This document shows positions 12,501 to 20,212 of a stretch of 64,000 nucleotides of DNA, one piece after another. The DNA lies in contig JAJAGP010000937.1 of the NCBI GenBank assembly GCA_025084515.1, positions 186,001-250,000 on the forward strand. The letters run 5' to 3'. Numbering within the stretch: the stretch's first letter is position 1; each line of letters begins with the position of its first letter. Below the pieces are notes generated by a model, which saw only the letters and a program-made list of their open reading frames with translations, searched no databases and was not told where the DNA came from. The DNA is from Ancistrus triradiatus (Eukaryota; Chordata; Actinopteri; Siluriformes; Loricariidae). A program made the translations under genes and the position numbers.

Positions 12501-15500
12501 AAAATCCCAGAAATACACGGAGGGACCTGATGAATGACCTGCAGAGAGCTGGGACCAAAGTAACAAAGGCTACCATGAGTAACACACTACGCAGAGAGGG
12601 ACTCAGATCCTACAGTGTCAGGCGTGTCCCACTGCTTAAGCCAGTACATGTCCAGGCCTGGCTGAAGTTTGCCAGAGAGCATATGGATGATCCAGAAGAC
12701 GATTGAGAGAAAATCATGTGGTCAGATGAAACCAACATAAACCTTTTTGGGGACAGGATGACTGGTCTGTGTTAAGGGAAGAATGAACGGGGCCATGTAT
12801 CATGAGATTTTAAGCCAGAACATCTTTCCATCAGTGAGAGCATTGAAGATGTAATGTGGCTGGGTCTTCCAGCATGACAATGATCCCAAACACACCGCTC
12901 GGGCAACGTTGGAGTGGCTCCATAAAAAGCATTTCAAGGTCCTGGAGTGGCCTAGCCAGTCTCCATACCTCAACCCTGTAGAAAATTACTGGAGGGAGTT
13001 GAAGGTCCGTGTTTCCCAGCGACAGCCCCAAAACATCACTGCTCTAGAGGAGATCTGCATGGAGGAATGGGGCAAAATACCAGCTACAGTGTGTGGAAAC
13101 CTGGTGAAGACTTACAGGAAACGTTTGACTTCTGTCATTGCCAACAAAGGTCACGTTACAAAATATTGAGTTGAGTCCAGCTCAGCGACATGAGTAGGGG
13201 CTAGGGCCTAACTAGCTTCACAGGGTGTAAGGCAAGAACCAGTCCTAGGCAGGCTGCTAGTCTACTGCGAAAATAGAGACGCATTTTAGAGATGCTAACT
13301 AACCTTAAACACATCTTTTGAATGTGGGAGGAAAGTGGAAGAAATCCATGCAGACTCAACTAGAACATGCAAATTCCACACAAGGCAGGGCTCAGATCCA
13401 GGTTACTGGGGCATTGAAGTTACAATGCTAGTCACCGTGCCACCCTGCTAGTTTAATTAATTAAATGAAATGTATGGACTGTGTGCCACAGCTGTGTGCA
13501 AGACTCCAGGGTTCCTCTGAAGATCATGACTCCAGTGGTCATCACCGTGTTTGTTCTGGCGCTTTACTTGCACGCGCAGCAGGTCGAATCCACAGCCAGA
13601 CTGGATTTCTTATGGAAGTTACAGGTGGGTTTTAATGAGAGTTTGTGAAAGCTATCTACAGTACTAATCTTTGTATTCATAATTGTTTTCTATTGTAAAT
13701 AAACCTGATTCAGTTTTGATACAATCTTACAATCCAAGCAATTGTGGGTTAAGGGCCTTGCTCAAGGACCCAACAGTGGAAGCTTGACAGAGGTGGGATT
13801 TGAACCCTGGACCTTCTGGTCCAGAGTCCAGTACCTTAGGCTACCACAGTCCCTATTGCTCAAATGTAACACTAAATACTTGCCACTGTAGCCTGTAGAA
13901 ACAGTTTTTTCAGACTTTTTTTCAGTTTTTATTGCTGCATACAATCTTCCTGTATTTTCTGGTTATAAACTAATAAAGAGACTGAGAATTAATTATATTT
14001 ATTATATATGAGAATTAACAAACCTAAAGGTGGCATGGTGGCGTAAGGATTTTACACAGTACTGTATGTCATTTTGTTTTCTCAGGCCACAGAGGAGAAG
14101 GAAGAAATGGAGGAGCTTCAGGCCTACAACCGTCGCCTCCTGCACAACATCCTCCCCAAAGACGTGGCCGCCCACTTCCTGGCTCGGGAGCGAAGGAACG
14201 ACGAGCTCTACTACCAGTCTTGCGAGTGCGTGGCCGTCATGTTCGCCTCCATTAGCAACTTCTCAGAGTTCTACGTGGAGCTGGAGGCCAACAACGAGGG
14301 CGTGGAGTGTCTGAGGCTCCTCAATGAGATCATTGCCGATTTCGATGAGGTACAGCACCGAGAGCCGGGTAAAGAGACGTCTGAGGTTTATATTTTAAAA
14401 ATTTCTTAACTGTGTTCATTCTTCGTTTTTCAGATCATCAGTGAGGATCAGTTTCGTCAGCTGGAGAAGATCAAGACCATTGGCAGTACGTACATGGCGG
14501 CCTCCGGCCTGAATGACTCTACCTACGATAAGACCGGCCGCTCACACATTCGTGCTCTGGCCGACTACGCCATGCGCCTCATGGACCAGATGATGTACAT
14601 CAATGAACACTCTTTCAACAACTTCAAAATGAAGATTGGTAAGGACCGTCTGGGATTCATGAAGCATTTTGAAGATTTATACACTATAAAGAGTTTGTGG
14701 ACATTTGTAATACATTCATAATATACAGCATACATTTCTGGATTCTCTGTAGACAGACAGTGGCAGTAGAATGGGTTGGACTGATACCCCAGCGACTCTC
14801 AATATGACATTTATAGGTTTCTGCTTAAAACAAGTCAGGTTCTGCCATGCTGTCCTTAAACAAAGTCCACAGAGATTTGGTTTGCCAACTTTGATTGAGA
14901 ACTTAGCTGGCTTGTACAGAACCTCAACTCCATCAGACACCTTAAAATGCACTAACATCTAACATCAGAAGCCTACCTCAGTCATGTTCCAAAACCTAGT
15001 GGAAAGCTTTTAGAAGAACAAAGGTAAACTCCATACTAATACACGTTTGAGCTGCAAGTTTTTAGATGTCCACAAAATTTTGTCTATATATTGTATTTAT
15101 TTTCATCCAGGCCAAGTTGAAAACTCATCCAGAATGTTCTGATATCCTTCCTACGTTTGAGCCTGTGTGTTGCTCTTTTAGGTCTCAACATTGGTCCAGT
15201 AGTGGCTGGAGTTATAGGGGCTCGTAAACCCCAGTATGACATCTGGGGCAACACGGTGAATGTAGCCAGCCGCATGGACAGCACAGGAGTTCCTGAAAGA
15301 ATCCAGGTGAGTTCACTGTCGATCACTTTCTAAAATACCCCAGAAGCCTTTAGGCTGTGGTCCATCTGACCTGACATAAAGCAAGTGATCATTTTTTTCA
15401 GATAATTTAACCCTCTTTTTCCCAGTCAGTGTCCAGACTAAATCCAGTCCATCACAGGGCTGAGTAGGGGTCTCTGTAGGGGTAGTGCCGAGGGATGAGT

Positions 15501-18500
15501 CCCTTCTCTCTTACAGAGCCACTCGTACCTGAATGTGATGCTTGACCTGGCCGGACCCTGCAATGGTGTCCATCTGTGCTACCGAAATAGTTTCCTGTTT
15601 TGAATAAATTGTCAATACAGGTATGCGCCTGTGAAACAGGTTGTTGATCATACATTACCATAGTCACATGGTCTTTTGTGCTACTGTAATGTAAATCTAA
15701 AGGGTATTTTCACAGAAAATTGTGTGCAAAAGATCCGTAAATTCTTCAGAGTTGCCTCTGAAAGCACAAGCGGAATGTTACTTTTGGGTTTACTTCTTTT
15801 TTTGCACGTATTGCACTTCAGTCATCAAATCCACCATCTAACTGTTCAAATACATGACAATATACGGAACAAACACACTGTAGAACCAAAATATATACGT
15901 GTACGATGGAATATAGACATAAACATACCTCACTGGCTGCACACAACCAAGATGGAATGAGCCCACTTGAAGAAACACTAATGTCCAGAACAGGCAATGC
16001 ACCTTTTAAACCTTTAAGCAGACTACAAACTGTTTAATTTTGTCTTCTTGGCAGAGAAAGTTTTGTCACCTAAGTGTTTCTACTTCTGCAGTCAGATTAA
16101 ATACACTACCGTTATTCCTTTTTTTATTTGACCAGCTGTTTACGGCTGCTGTGTCCAGAGTTAAAAGACAGATCTTAATTCCCTACTATAATTTATCATT
16201 TTTAAGTTCCCGGTTGTTAAAGCAAACAGACGTTGATCGGATGGTCATGAACCGACGCTTGTGTGTACACCTGAATCCTCGGGTTATTTGTCTGGATCAC
16301 CTCTAGATGGTGCTAGTGTACCAGCATCAGTGCATTCTGTGCCTTTGTGGTTTCATCACCTGAAATGACCTGGCTTTAAAACCTGGGCTAGGCTTCCAGC
16401 GTGAAGGTCGGATGGTGTGGTTGTGGACCCCTGTGATGGACTGGCGCAATATCCAGGCAATGTCTTCTAATATAGGCTCTGTATGTCAATCACCCCCATG
16501 ACCCTCACCAGGATAAGCCAGGGCATTACTGGACAAATTAATGTGTGTTGTTTGTATCATGATAGATTTCTGTAAAATGAATCCAAAAAAATTTAGAAAA
16601 TGAAGTCATTCTTTTTAAATGGAAGCAAAAACACTTACTAGACTTAAAATGCTTACATTTGATGATTGTGAGGTATCTGCTAATGGCAGTGGTGGTTGAA
16701 AGTTTGTGAACCCTTTAGAATTTTCTATATTTCTGCATAAATATGACCTAAAACATCATCAGATTTTCACACAAGTCCTAAAAGTAGATAAAGAGAACCC
16801 AGTTAAACAAATGAGACAAAATATTATTATACTTGGTCATTTATTTATTGAGGAAAATGATTCAATATTACATATTAGTGAGTGGCAAAAAGTATGTGAA
16901 CCTTTGCTTTCAGTATCTGTTGTGACCCCCTGTGCAGCAATAACTGCAGCTAAACGTTTCCTGTAACTGTTGATCAGTCCTGCCACACCGGCTTTGGAGG
17001 AATTTTTAGCCCATTCCTCCGTACAGAACCGCTTCAGCTCTGGGATGTTGGTGGGTTTCCTCACATTAGCTGCCACTTCATGGTCCTTCCACAACATTTC
17101 CATTGGATTAAGGTCAGGACTTTGACTTGTTCATTCCAAAACATGAACTTTATTCTTCTTTAACCATTCTTTGGTGGAACGACTTGTGTGCTTAGGGTCG
17201 TTGTCTTGCTGCAAGACCCACCTTCTCTGATATAATTCAGAATTCATTGTTCCAGCAAAACAGGCCTAAACCATAATACTACCACCACCATGTTTCACAG
17301 ATGGGATAAGGTTTTTATGCTGGAATGTCTTTTCCTTTCTTCAAACATAACGCTTTTTTTTTTTTTTAAACCAAAAAGTTCTGTTTTGGTCTCATCCGTC
17401 CACAAAACATTCTTCCAATAACCTTCTGGCTTGTCCATGTGATCTTTAGCAAACTGCAGACGAGCAGCAATGTTCTTTTTGGAGAGCAGTGGCTTTCTCC
17501 TTGCGACCCTGCCATGCACACCATTGTTGTTCAGTGTTCTTCTGATGGTGGACTCATGAAACTTAAGATTAGCCAATATGAGAGAGGTTGCTTATAAGTT
17601 ACCCTGGGGTCATTTGTGACCTCACCAACTATTACACGCCTTGCTCTTGGAGTGATCTTTGTTGGTCGACCACTCCTGGGGAGGGTAACAATGGTCTTGA
17701 ATTTCCTCCATTTGTACACAGTGTGACTATTTATTTTCCTCAGTAAATAAATGACCAAGTATAATATTTTTGTCTCATTCTCATTTTGTCTCATTCGTTC
17801 TGCCATCACAGGTGGCGAGAGATGAGGTTGTCGAGATAATGAGGTTATACTGTATATAAACAAAATGTGAAAAGCTTGACGATATTCCTTGGTCTCCCCT
17901 GTAGCATCTCATGCACTTTGTTCTACTGACTGAGCTGCAAGTGCCTCTGTTGATTATAGTTTTCCTTTGTCATTCCTAAATTTTGCAAAAGTATACTCTT
18001 GAAATGGCGCTTGTACAACAATACCAGAACCAAATACTATACAGCAACGAACATGAAAGAATATTCCTATCATATTCTCTTATGTTCTTTATATTTTTTA
18101 TCCCTAGAGGAATTTAAAAAATGCACTTAAAAAGAGCAAAAGCCAGTAAATAGCAAATGAAGCTGAATAGGCTGTAAAACAACACCATCAATAGAAGCAC
18201 AAGCTTTATATGTGTTTTTAAATCCAGATTTTGGATCATTTTTTGTTACTTGTACTTATTTTTCATATATTTATTATAAATTTTTATTTTTTTTCCTTTA
18301 TTTGGTACACATTGCTAGTTCTGGCTTGGGCCTGCTTTTGCCTTCAGAACTGTGGCATAGGTGCTAGATACTTTCCTTAGAGATTTTGGTCCATGTTGAC
18401 ATGATAGTATCACGTAGCTGCTGCAGATTTGTCAGCTGCACATCCATGATGCTAATCTCCCGTTCCACCACATCCCAAAAGTGCTGTAATGGCTTCAAAT

Positions 18501-19247
18501 CTGATGACTTTGGAGGCCAGTTAACTACAGTGAACTCACTGTCATGTTCAAGAAACCAGTTTGAGATGATTTGAGCTTTGTAATATGGAGTTATCCTGCT
18601 GGAAGTAGCCATCAGAAGATGGGACACTGTGGTCATAAAGGGATGAACATGGTCAGCATCAGTACTCAGTGCTGTGGTTGGTATTAAGGCACCTAAAGTG
18701 TACCAAGAAAATATCCCCCACATCATTACACCACCACCAGCCTGAACTGTTGATACAAGGCAGGATGGATCCATGCTGTCATGTTGTTTACGCCTAATTC
18801 TGACCCTACCATCCGAATGTCACAGAAGAATTTCATCAGACCAACCCTAGAGATGGCTGTGTGAAAATCCCAGTTGTTACTCATTCTGATGCTCGGTTTG
18901 AACTTCAGCAGGCCGTCTTGACCATGCCTACATGCCTAAACACATTGAGTTGCTGCCATGTGATTGCCTGATTAGATATTTGCATTAACAAGCAGTTGAA
19001 CCCAGTAAAGTGGCCGATGAGTGTATGGTAAATATTATAGAGTAATGTTGTAAACTTTGTAATAATGTTCCATATTGTCTGTGTCAGTTGTAATGTGCAT
19101 TTTTATTTCTTAATATAGGTCACGACTGACCTTTACCAGGTTCTCCATTCCTATAACTACTCACTGGAAGCTCGAGGAATAGTCAAAGTCAAGGGAAAAG
19201 GTGAAATGATGACCTATTTCCTGAACGGTGGACCGAACAGCAGTTAA
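417..19247 (+). CDS. adcy5: Adenylyl cyclase type 5, 3' half (12 exons, 5' partial)
   Basis: Membrane adenylyl cyclase that converts ATP to cAMP and pyrophosphate at the plasma membrane under Gs, Gi and calcium control. Joining 417-561, 2316-2413, 4435-4522, 5721-5837, 7170-7334, 7538-7713, 11144-11164, 13492-13624, 14086-14349, 14434-14638, 15182-15306 and 19119-19247 gives one open frame of about 555 residues ending in TAA. It contains the end of C1b, TM7-TM12 with a glycosylated outer loop, and a complete C2 domain. C2 residues visible are the adenine-binding Lys in EKIKTIGSTYMA and Asp, and the Asn and Arg in IWGNTVNVASRM. The loop and TM10-TM11 text resembles ADCY5 more than ADCY6, and the convergent sec22a neighbour matches the human ADCY5 locus; a type 6 paralogue is the only serious alternative. 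The N-terminal half lies off the left edge. Confidence 0.95.
625..1028. mobile_element. Tc1-derived MITE, family A
   Basis: About 404 bp bounded by inverted ends CAGTACTGTGCAGAAGTCTT (left) and the complement of AAGACTTTTGCACAGTGCTG (right), flanked by TA on both sides as for Tc1/mariner insertions. No transposase frame. Related copies are at 6175-6528, 13857-14066, 32018-32210 and 36158-36450. Confidence 0.8.
1029..2315. other. adcy5 intron, unannotated
   Basis: No coding exon and no repeat I can name. Moderately AT-rich. Confidence 0.4.
2316..2413 (+). CDS. adcy5: adcy5 exon b: TM7
   Basis: Follows a CTGAAAAG acceptor and ends CC|GTAAGT. Encodes YSKQVDSRFGAYVACANLVF and a hydrophobic continuation through a PP turn, the first helix of the second membrane cassette. 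It is 98 nt and leaves phase 2; the missing base of the proline codon comes from the next exon. Confidence 0.94.
2414..2917. other. adcy5 intron with poly-T tract
   Basis: AT-rich intron with a run of about 18 T near 2610-2627; nothing else recognised. Confidence 0.45.
2918..3130 (-). mobile_element. tRNA-derived SINE
   Basis: Reverse-orientation copy: central segment CTTATCCAGAGCGACTTACA, then CAAGCAATTGTGGGTTAAGG, then the complement of a tRNA-like head with a B box (GGGATTTGAACCC). The right end duplicates an ACCTTCTGG unit. The central segment and head resemble the V-SINE superfamily of fishes. Confidence 0.85.
3139..3698. mobile_element. Tc1-like element remnant with ACACTCCTGGGCAAA ends
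   Basis: Left end ACACTCCTGGGCAAAC and right end TTTTGCCCAGGAGTGTACT are inverted copies. The interior (including GTCTGGTGGACTGGCAGATT) looks like eroded transposase sequence with no usable frame. A solo right end of the same family is near 5081-5150. Confidence 0.6.
3796..4309. mobile_element. hAT-type MITE
   Basis: 514 bp with ends TAGGGATGCACCGATAT and the complement of ATATCGTGCATCACTA, and the internal (AC)CGATA words typical of fish non-autonomous hAT elements. Flanks GTTTTACC and GTTTTAAA agree at 6 of 8 bases, the expected length of a hAT target duplication. It ends 125 bases before exon c. Confidence 0.8.
4435..4522 (+). CDS. adcy5: adcy5 exon c: TM8
   Basis: Follows TTTTTCATCAG and ends TTTGG|GTAAGT. 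Encodes a SNLMIGFFVSCF hydrophobic helix ending VSVIYSCFG, where family members read VSVIYSC. It is 88 nt, takes one base to finish the preceding proline codon and leaves phase 0. Confidence 0.93.
4523..4810. other. adcy5 intron, no feature seen
   Basis: Short intronic stretch with no repeat or coding signal that I recognise. Confidence 0.4.
4811..5150. mobile_element. Tc1-like terminal fragment
   Basis: Begins CAGGTCCATAAGTATTTGGG, the typical end of a fish Tc1-like element, and continues through its subterminal text. The matching end is absent. The last 70 bases share TTAGGACCATTAAAAGCTTA with 3639-3662, the right side of the family at 3139-3698. Confidence 0.6.
5151..5720. other. adcy5 intron, unannotated
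   Basis: AT-rich intron with no repeat that I can name. Confidence 0.4.
5721..5837 (+). CDS. adcy5: adcy5 exon d: short loop and TM9
   Basis: Follows CCATGTGCAG and ends AACATT|GTGAGT. Encodes LFPAPLQNLSKRIVQSRLNS and then the helix TLVGVFTIVLVFLSAFINI. It is 117 nt, phase 0 at both ends. The match to the family is nearly continuous, so start and end are secure. Confidence 0.95.
6121..6144. repeat. (GT)n microsatellite
   Basis: Uninterrupted GT dinucleotides, 12 units. Confidence 0.95.
6175..6528 (+). mobile_element. Tc1-like remnant, family A
   Basis: Ends with CCTTTTGCACAGTACTGTA. The interior includes ATTATGGAGTGATGAGTC, matching the WSDES transposase word of Tc1 proteins, but with stops throughout. 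Confidence 0.7.
6535..6700 (+). mobile_element. L2-like LINE 3' tail fragment
   Basis: Contains TCAAGGTTTCTTCCTTATAA, TTTTTCCTTGCCACTATC and TTGTAAAACTGCTTCAAAAA, matching the 3' region of the L2-like elements at 32217-36150 and 46213-48198. Confidence 0.6.
7170..7334 (+). CDS. adcy5: adcy5 exon e: extracellular loop between TM9 and TM10
   Basis: Follows TTCCTCCAG and ends CCTGAG|GTGAGT. Encodes a cysteine-rich outer loop with two N-glycosylation sequons (NIS and NYS) and the conserved VNACHV and ACNFPE words. It is 165 nt, phase 0 both ends. The cysteine pattern and NIS...VNACHV order resemble type 5 and help separate it from type 6. A Tc1-like remnant ends about 65 bases upstream of the acceptor. 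Confidence 0.94.
7538..7713 (+). CDS. adcy5: adcy5 exon f: TM10 and TM11
   Basis: Follows TTTCCCCTCAG and ends GCCAT|GTAAGT. Encodes YFSSCVLLSLLACSVFLQVS, then IGKLFLMLFIEILYVIIMEV, then NLFDNVDLLVMANA. It is 176 nt and leaves phase 2; the split isoleucine codon is completed by either the 21-nt exon or the exon after it, since both begin with C. Confidence 0.95.
7789..8115. mobile_element. hAT-type MITE with CAGTGGTTCCCA ends
   Basis: 327 bp from CAGTGGTTCCCATAGTGGGG to the complement AAAGTTTGGGAACCACTG. Flanks GTCTAGAG and GAGTAGAG agree at 6 of 8 bases, fitting an 8-bp hAT target duplication. No coding capacity. Confidence 0.75.
8124..8964. other. adcy5 intron, possible further MITE
   Basis: From about 8373 (CGTACCGGAGGAACTTTTTC) to 8945 the text repeats GTAGTTCT and GGAACT motifs in both orientations, which suggests another eroded inverted-repeat element, but I cannot fix its ends. 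Confidence 0.3.
9098..9295 (-). mobile_element. tRNA-derived SINE nested in hAT
   Basis: Same family as 2918-3130: TTACAGCATTTAGCAGATGC, core, then the reverse complement of the tRNA-like head ending GGCAACCACAGTCC. Confidence 0.88.
9590..9726. repeat. Inverted repeat, 54-bp arms, 29-base loop
   Basis: Left arm 9590-9643 starts CCTCACTTCAAAACGGAACA; right arm 9673-9726 is its complement with two mismatches, both G-U compatible in RNA. It lies inside the hAT element at 8973-10265 and would form a long hairpin in an adcy5 pre-mRNA. Confidence 0.93.
10352..10516 (+). repeat. Direct repeat R1, copy 1
   Basis: About 165 bp, beginning TAGTGTTTGCTATTCC and ending AAGCAGTCAAAACTATT, closely matching 12114-12272 in the same orientation. 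The two copies lie on either side of the 21-nt adcy5 exon. No coding potential; probably a dispersed repeat. Confidence 0.85.
10517..11143. other. adcy5 intron, unannotated
   Basis: No repeat or coding signal recognised up to the acceptor of the 21-nt exon at 11141-11143. Confidence 0.4.
11144..11164 (+). CDS. adcy5: adcy5 exon g: 21-nt microexon with glycosylation sequon
   Basis: A very short exon after TTGTATTCACAG and before GTAAGATT. With split codons on each side it encodes (I)EYVNGT(R/S), placing an NGT N-glycosylation sequon in the outer loop between TM11 and TM12, where mammalian type 5/6 proteins also carry one. It enters and leaves in phase 2, so including or skipping it preserves frame. 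The identification rests on loop position, the sequon and good splice sites; the exon is too short to prove by homology alone. Confidence 0.78.
11440..11960 (+). repeat. Unclassified dispersed repeat U, copy 1
   Basis: Shares GCTACTGTAATGTAAAT, AAAGGGTAT and GGCTGCACACAACCAAGA with 15605-16330 in the same order, and the last of these in reverse orientation with 43690-43870. A 146-codon frame on the minus strand here overlaps the repeat and resembles no protein I know. Ends not determined. Confidence 0.5.
12114..12272 (+). repeat. Direct repeat R1, copy 2
   Basis: Second copy of the repeat at 10352-10516, same strand, with scattered substitutions and small gaps. Confidence 0.85.
12405..13170 (+). 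mobile_element. Tc1-like transposase remnant
   Basis: Reads GATCTCATCTCGTGGGTTCA, then a helix-turn-helix region, a TGGTCAGATGAAACC segment (WSDET, first Asp), an internal deletion, then HDNDPKHTARATLEWL and YLNPVENYWREL. The spacing between the second Asp and the Glu is 34 residues, the DD34E signature. Stops and the deletion make it inactive. Left terminal text AATTATTTAGTCAGCCACTG marks the same family as 58041-59669. Confidence 0.9.
13205..13445 (-). repeat. SINE-like dispersed repeat, family S2
   Basis: Contains ACAGGGTGTAAGGCAAGAACC, trimmed here to its core GGTGTAAGGCAAGAACC, and a CAGATCCAGGTTACTGG segment ending in CACCGTGCCACCCTGC. The same layout appears at 40590-41140 and, in opposite orientation, 27705-27995. 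The head has a tRNA-like B box. Strongly diverged. Confidence 0.5.
13492..13624 (+). CDS. adcy5: adcy5 exon h: TM12 and start of signalling helix
   Basis: Follows GTGTGCCACAG and ends TTACAG|GTGGGT. Encodes LKIMTPVVITVFVLALYLHA (TM12) and QQVESTARLDFLWKLQ, the conserved helix linking TM12 to the C2 domain. It is 133 nt; the first base completes the preceding codon and it ends in phase 0. Confidence 0.95.
13709..13854 (-). mobile_element. tRNA-derived SINE, 3'-truncated
   Basis: Starts within the core (GATACAATCTTACAATCC) and keeps the tRNA-like head to GGCTACCACAGTCC. It sits directly against the family-A Tc1 remnant that follows. Confidence 0.85.
13857..14066. mobile_element. Tc1-derived MITE, family A, right part
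   Basis: Matches 36158-36450 (AACACTAAATACTTGCCACT, TAAAGAGACTGAGAAT) and ends in ACACAGTACTGTA. The left part is missing. Its end is about 20 bases before the first base of adcy5 exon i. Confidence 0.75.
14086..14349 (+). CDS. adcy5: adcy5 exon i: start of C2 catalytic domain
   Basis: Follows TTTTGTTTTCTCAG and ends GATGAG|GTACAG. Encodes ATEEKEEMEELQAYNRRLLH, then NILPKDVAAHFLARERRNDE, then the VAVMFASISNFSEFYVEL core and NNEGVECLRLLNEIIADFDE. This is the coiled linker plus the first beta strand and helix of the C2 cyclase fold. It is 264 nt, phase 0 at both ends. The acceptor lies about 20 bases after the end of a transposon-derived repeat. Confidence 0.97.
14434..14638 (+). CDS. adcy5: adcy5 exon j: C2 core with adenine-binding lysine
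   Basis: Follows CGTTTTTCAG and ends AAGATTG|GTAAGG. Encodes IISEDQFRQLEKIKTIGSTY, in which the Lys of KIKTIG contacts the adenine ring in the family, then MAASGLNDSTYDKTGRSHIR and the ADYAMRLMDQM helix. It is 205 nt and leaves phase 1, completing the glycine codon with the next exon. Confidence 0.97.
14639..15181. other. adcy5 intron, unannotated
   Basis: Intron between two C2 exons. A short piece near 14770-14825 resembles 28737-28790; nothing else recognised. Confidence 0.4.
15182..15306 (+). CDS. adcy5: adcy5 exon k: C2 active-site residues
   Basis: Follows TGCTCTTTTAG and ends ATCCAG|GTGAGT. Encodes LNIGPVVAGVIGARKPQYDI and then WGNTVNVASRMDSTGVPERI. The Asp of YDIWG (adenine specificity) and the Asn and Arg of NVASR (transition state) are all intact, so the protein is predicted to be catalytically competent. 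It is 125 nt. Confidence 0.97.
15605..16330 (+). repeat. Unclassified dispersed repeat U, copy 2
   Basis: Shares its left half with 11440-11960 and its right half, inverted, with 43690-43870 (CACTTGAAGAAACACTAA and CTTGGCAGAGAA region). It is the longest copy and contains no convincing frame. Preceded at 15430-15600 by a diverged S2-like segment. Confidence 0.55.
16380..16560 (+). repeat. SINE-like dispersed repeat, diverged
   Basis: CCCTGTGATGGACTGGCGC followed by ATGACCCTCACCAGGATAAG, the 3' wording of a repeat common in fish introns (compare 27895-27990). Confidence 0.5.
16690..17850 (-). mobile_element. Tc1-like element remnant
   Basis: Eroded Tc1 transposase on the minus strand: a paired-like region (17863-17600), then NLKFHESTIRRTLNNNGVHG, then MDKPEGYWKNVLWTDETKTE (WTDE, first Asp), followed by broken C-terminal pieces ending near FCTEEWAKNSS and INSYRKRLAAVIAAQG. 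Several frameshifts. The left terminal text TGAACCCTTTAGAATTTTCT is present; the right end is less clear. Confidence 0.85.
17870..18305. other. adcy5 intron, unannotated
   Basis: AT-rich, nothing recognised. Confidence 0.4.
18310..19025 (-). mobile_element. Tc1-like element remnant, family B
   Basis: Minus-strand transposase debris including AGGGVMMWGIFSWYTLGALI and a C-terminal piece with LKPLQHFWDVVEREI, where an LxPLQHFWDVxE word replaces the usual NPIENLW. The right end AAAGTGGCCGATGAGTGTAT is the family terminus. An internal deletion removes the N-terminal coding part. Related copies are at 28890-29770 and 50830-51430. Confidence 0.8.
19119..19247 (+). CDS. adcy5: adcy5 exon l: last coding exon and stop
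   Basis: Follows TTCTTAATATAG. Encodes VTTDLYQVLHSYNYSLEARG, then IVKVKGKGEMMTYFLNGGPN, then SS and TAA. The KVKGKGEMMTYFLNGGP text is the standard C-terminal end of type 5/6 cyclases, including the Lys that contacts the triphosphate. The preceding intron (15307-19118) is the longest between C2 exons and holds two Tc1-like insertions. Confidence 0.97.
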   Translation, partial: VTTDLYQVLHSYNYSLEARGIVKVKGKGEMMTYFLNGGPNSS

Positions 19248-19667
19248 TGCCCACCAAGTGTAGCATTCGTAACGCTAACGACATGAGGTGGCTTGACTGT
19301 GAACGGAAAGCAAAGCACTGGTCCGTGGCGTCTCCGCTCTGCACCTAGGGGAACGGCGGAAGGAGGACATCGTCAAGGTTCTTGCGTTAAGTAAGGTGCG
19401 GAGAAACTCCGACCGGAGGTCTGTCCACAGAAACACAGCAAAAGAAGCCAAAGGAACCCCAGACAGTTCTCTCATTCCTAGTCTCCTCATGCGAGAGGGA
19501 CTGCACTGCTGACTGACTGATCCTGACTCGAGGCCATTCCTCCACAAAACGTGTGTGAGCTACTGAAGTATCGTCAGATGTTTTATGTGTATTTAATGCA
19601 TCTGTTTATCAGAAGCAATGTATGTTCACACTGTCCAAAAACACGAGAGTTGGCCATATCCGACCCC

Positions 19668-19691
19668 CCCACACACACACACACAAACACA
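19668..19691. repeat. (AC)n tract
   Basis: Short AC-rich run following a run of C, within the probable adcy5 3' UTR. Confidence 0.8.
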
Positions 19692-20070
19692 CCCTTCTTA
19701 ACTGTGGATGCTGGGAAGGAGAAAATGGCGGTGTTCTGCGCCCGGGCACTACACAATCGAGAATGAGACACATGAAAAAGTTTTTCACTAAATGAATGCA
19801 CATCCGGTACTAAACCGAAGACGCTTTGAAGGATCGAGAGAGCATCCAAGCTCGTGTTTTTGTATCCTTGACATTTTGTATTTTGTCTCGAGAGAAGAAA
19901 AACGGACCTTAATCAAATATTTTAGATTCTATATTTTGTACATTAATCTATTAGAGTGCTATCTATAAACACAGATCTGTATTCAGATGTATATATCTGA
20001 AGGAACCATGCAACAATCATGCATCTTATCATGGTAAAAGTATGTTTCTTTCACATTTGTTCTCCTTTTG

Positions 20071-20212
20071 CGTTGACGCGGCGACTGCACGTCCACAAAA
20101 TAAGCTCCACGGAGACGGGATGATTGGTCCTATATTTTCGACGGCATGCGTAGAGCGTATCGGAGATCTAGAGTTTATATGCGAGGCGTACGTTCTAGAT
20201 ACTTTAGCGTTC
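20071..20212. other. CpG-dense patch downstream of adcy5
   Basis: By hand count 16 CpG dinucleotides in about 140 bases, against very few in the surrounding DNA. It lies about 0.8 kb after the adcy5 stop. I see no repeat family here; it may be conserved UTR sequence or an unmethylated regulatory patch. Confidence 0.45.

Noticed and set aside
417..19247. Naming the cyclase adcy6
   Set aside because: The C2 domain alone barely separates types 5 and 6, but the TM9-TM10 loop, the TM10-TM11 wording and the sec22a neighbour favour adcy5.
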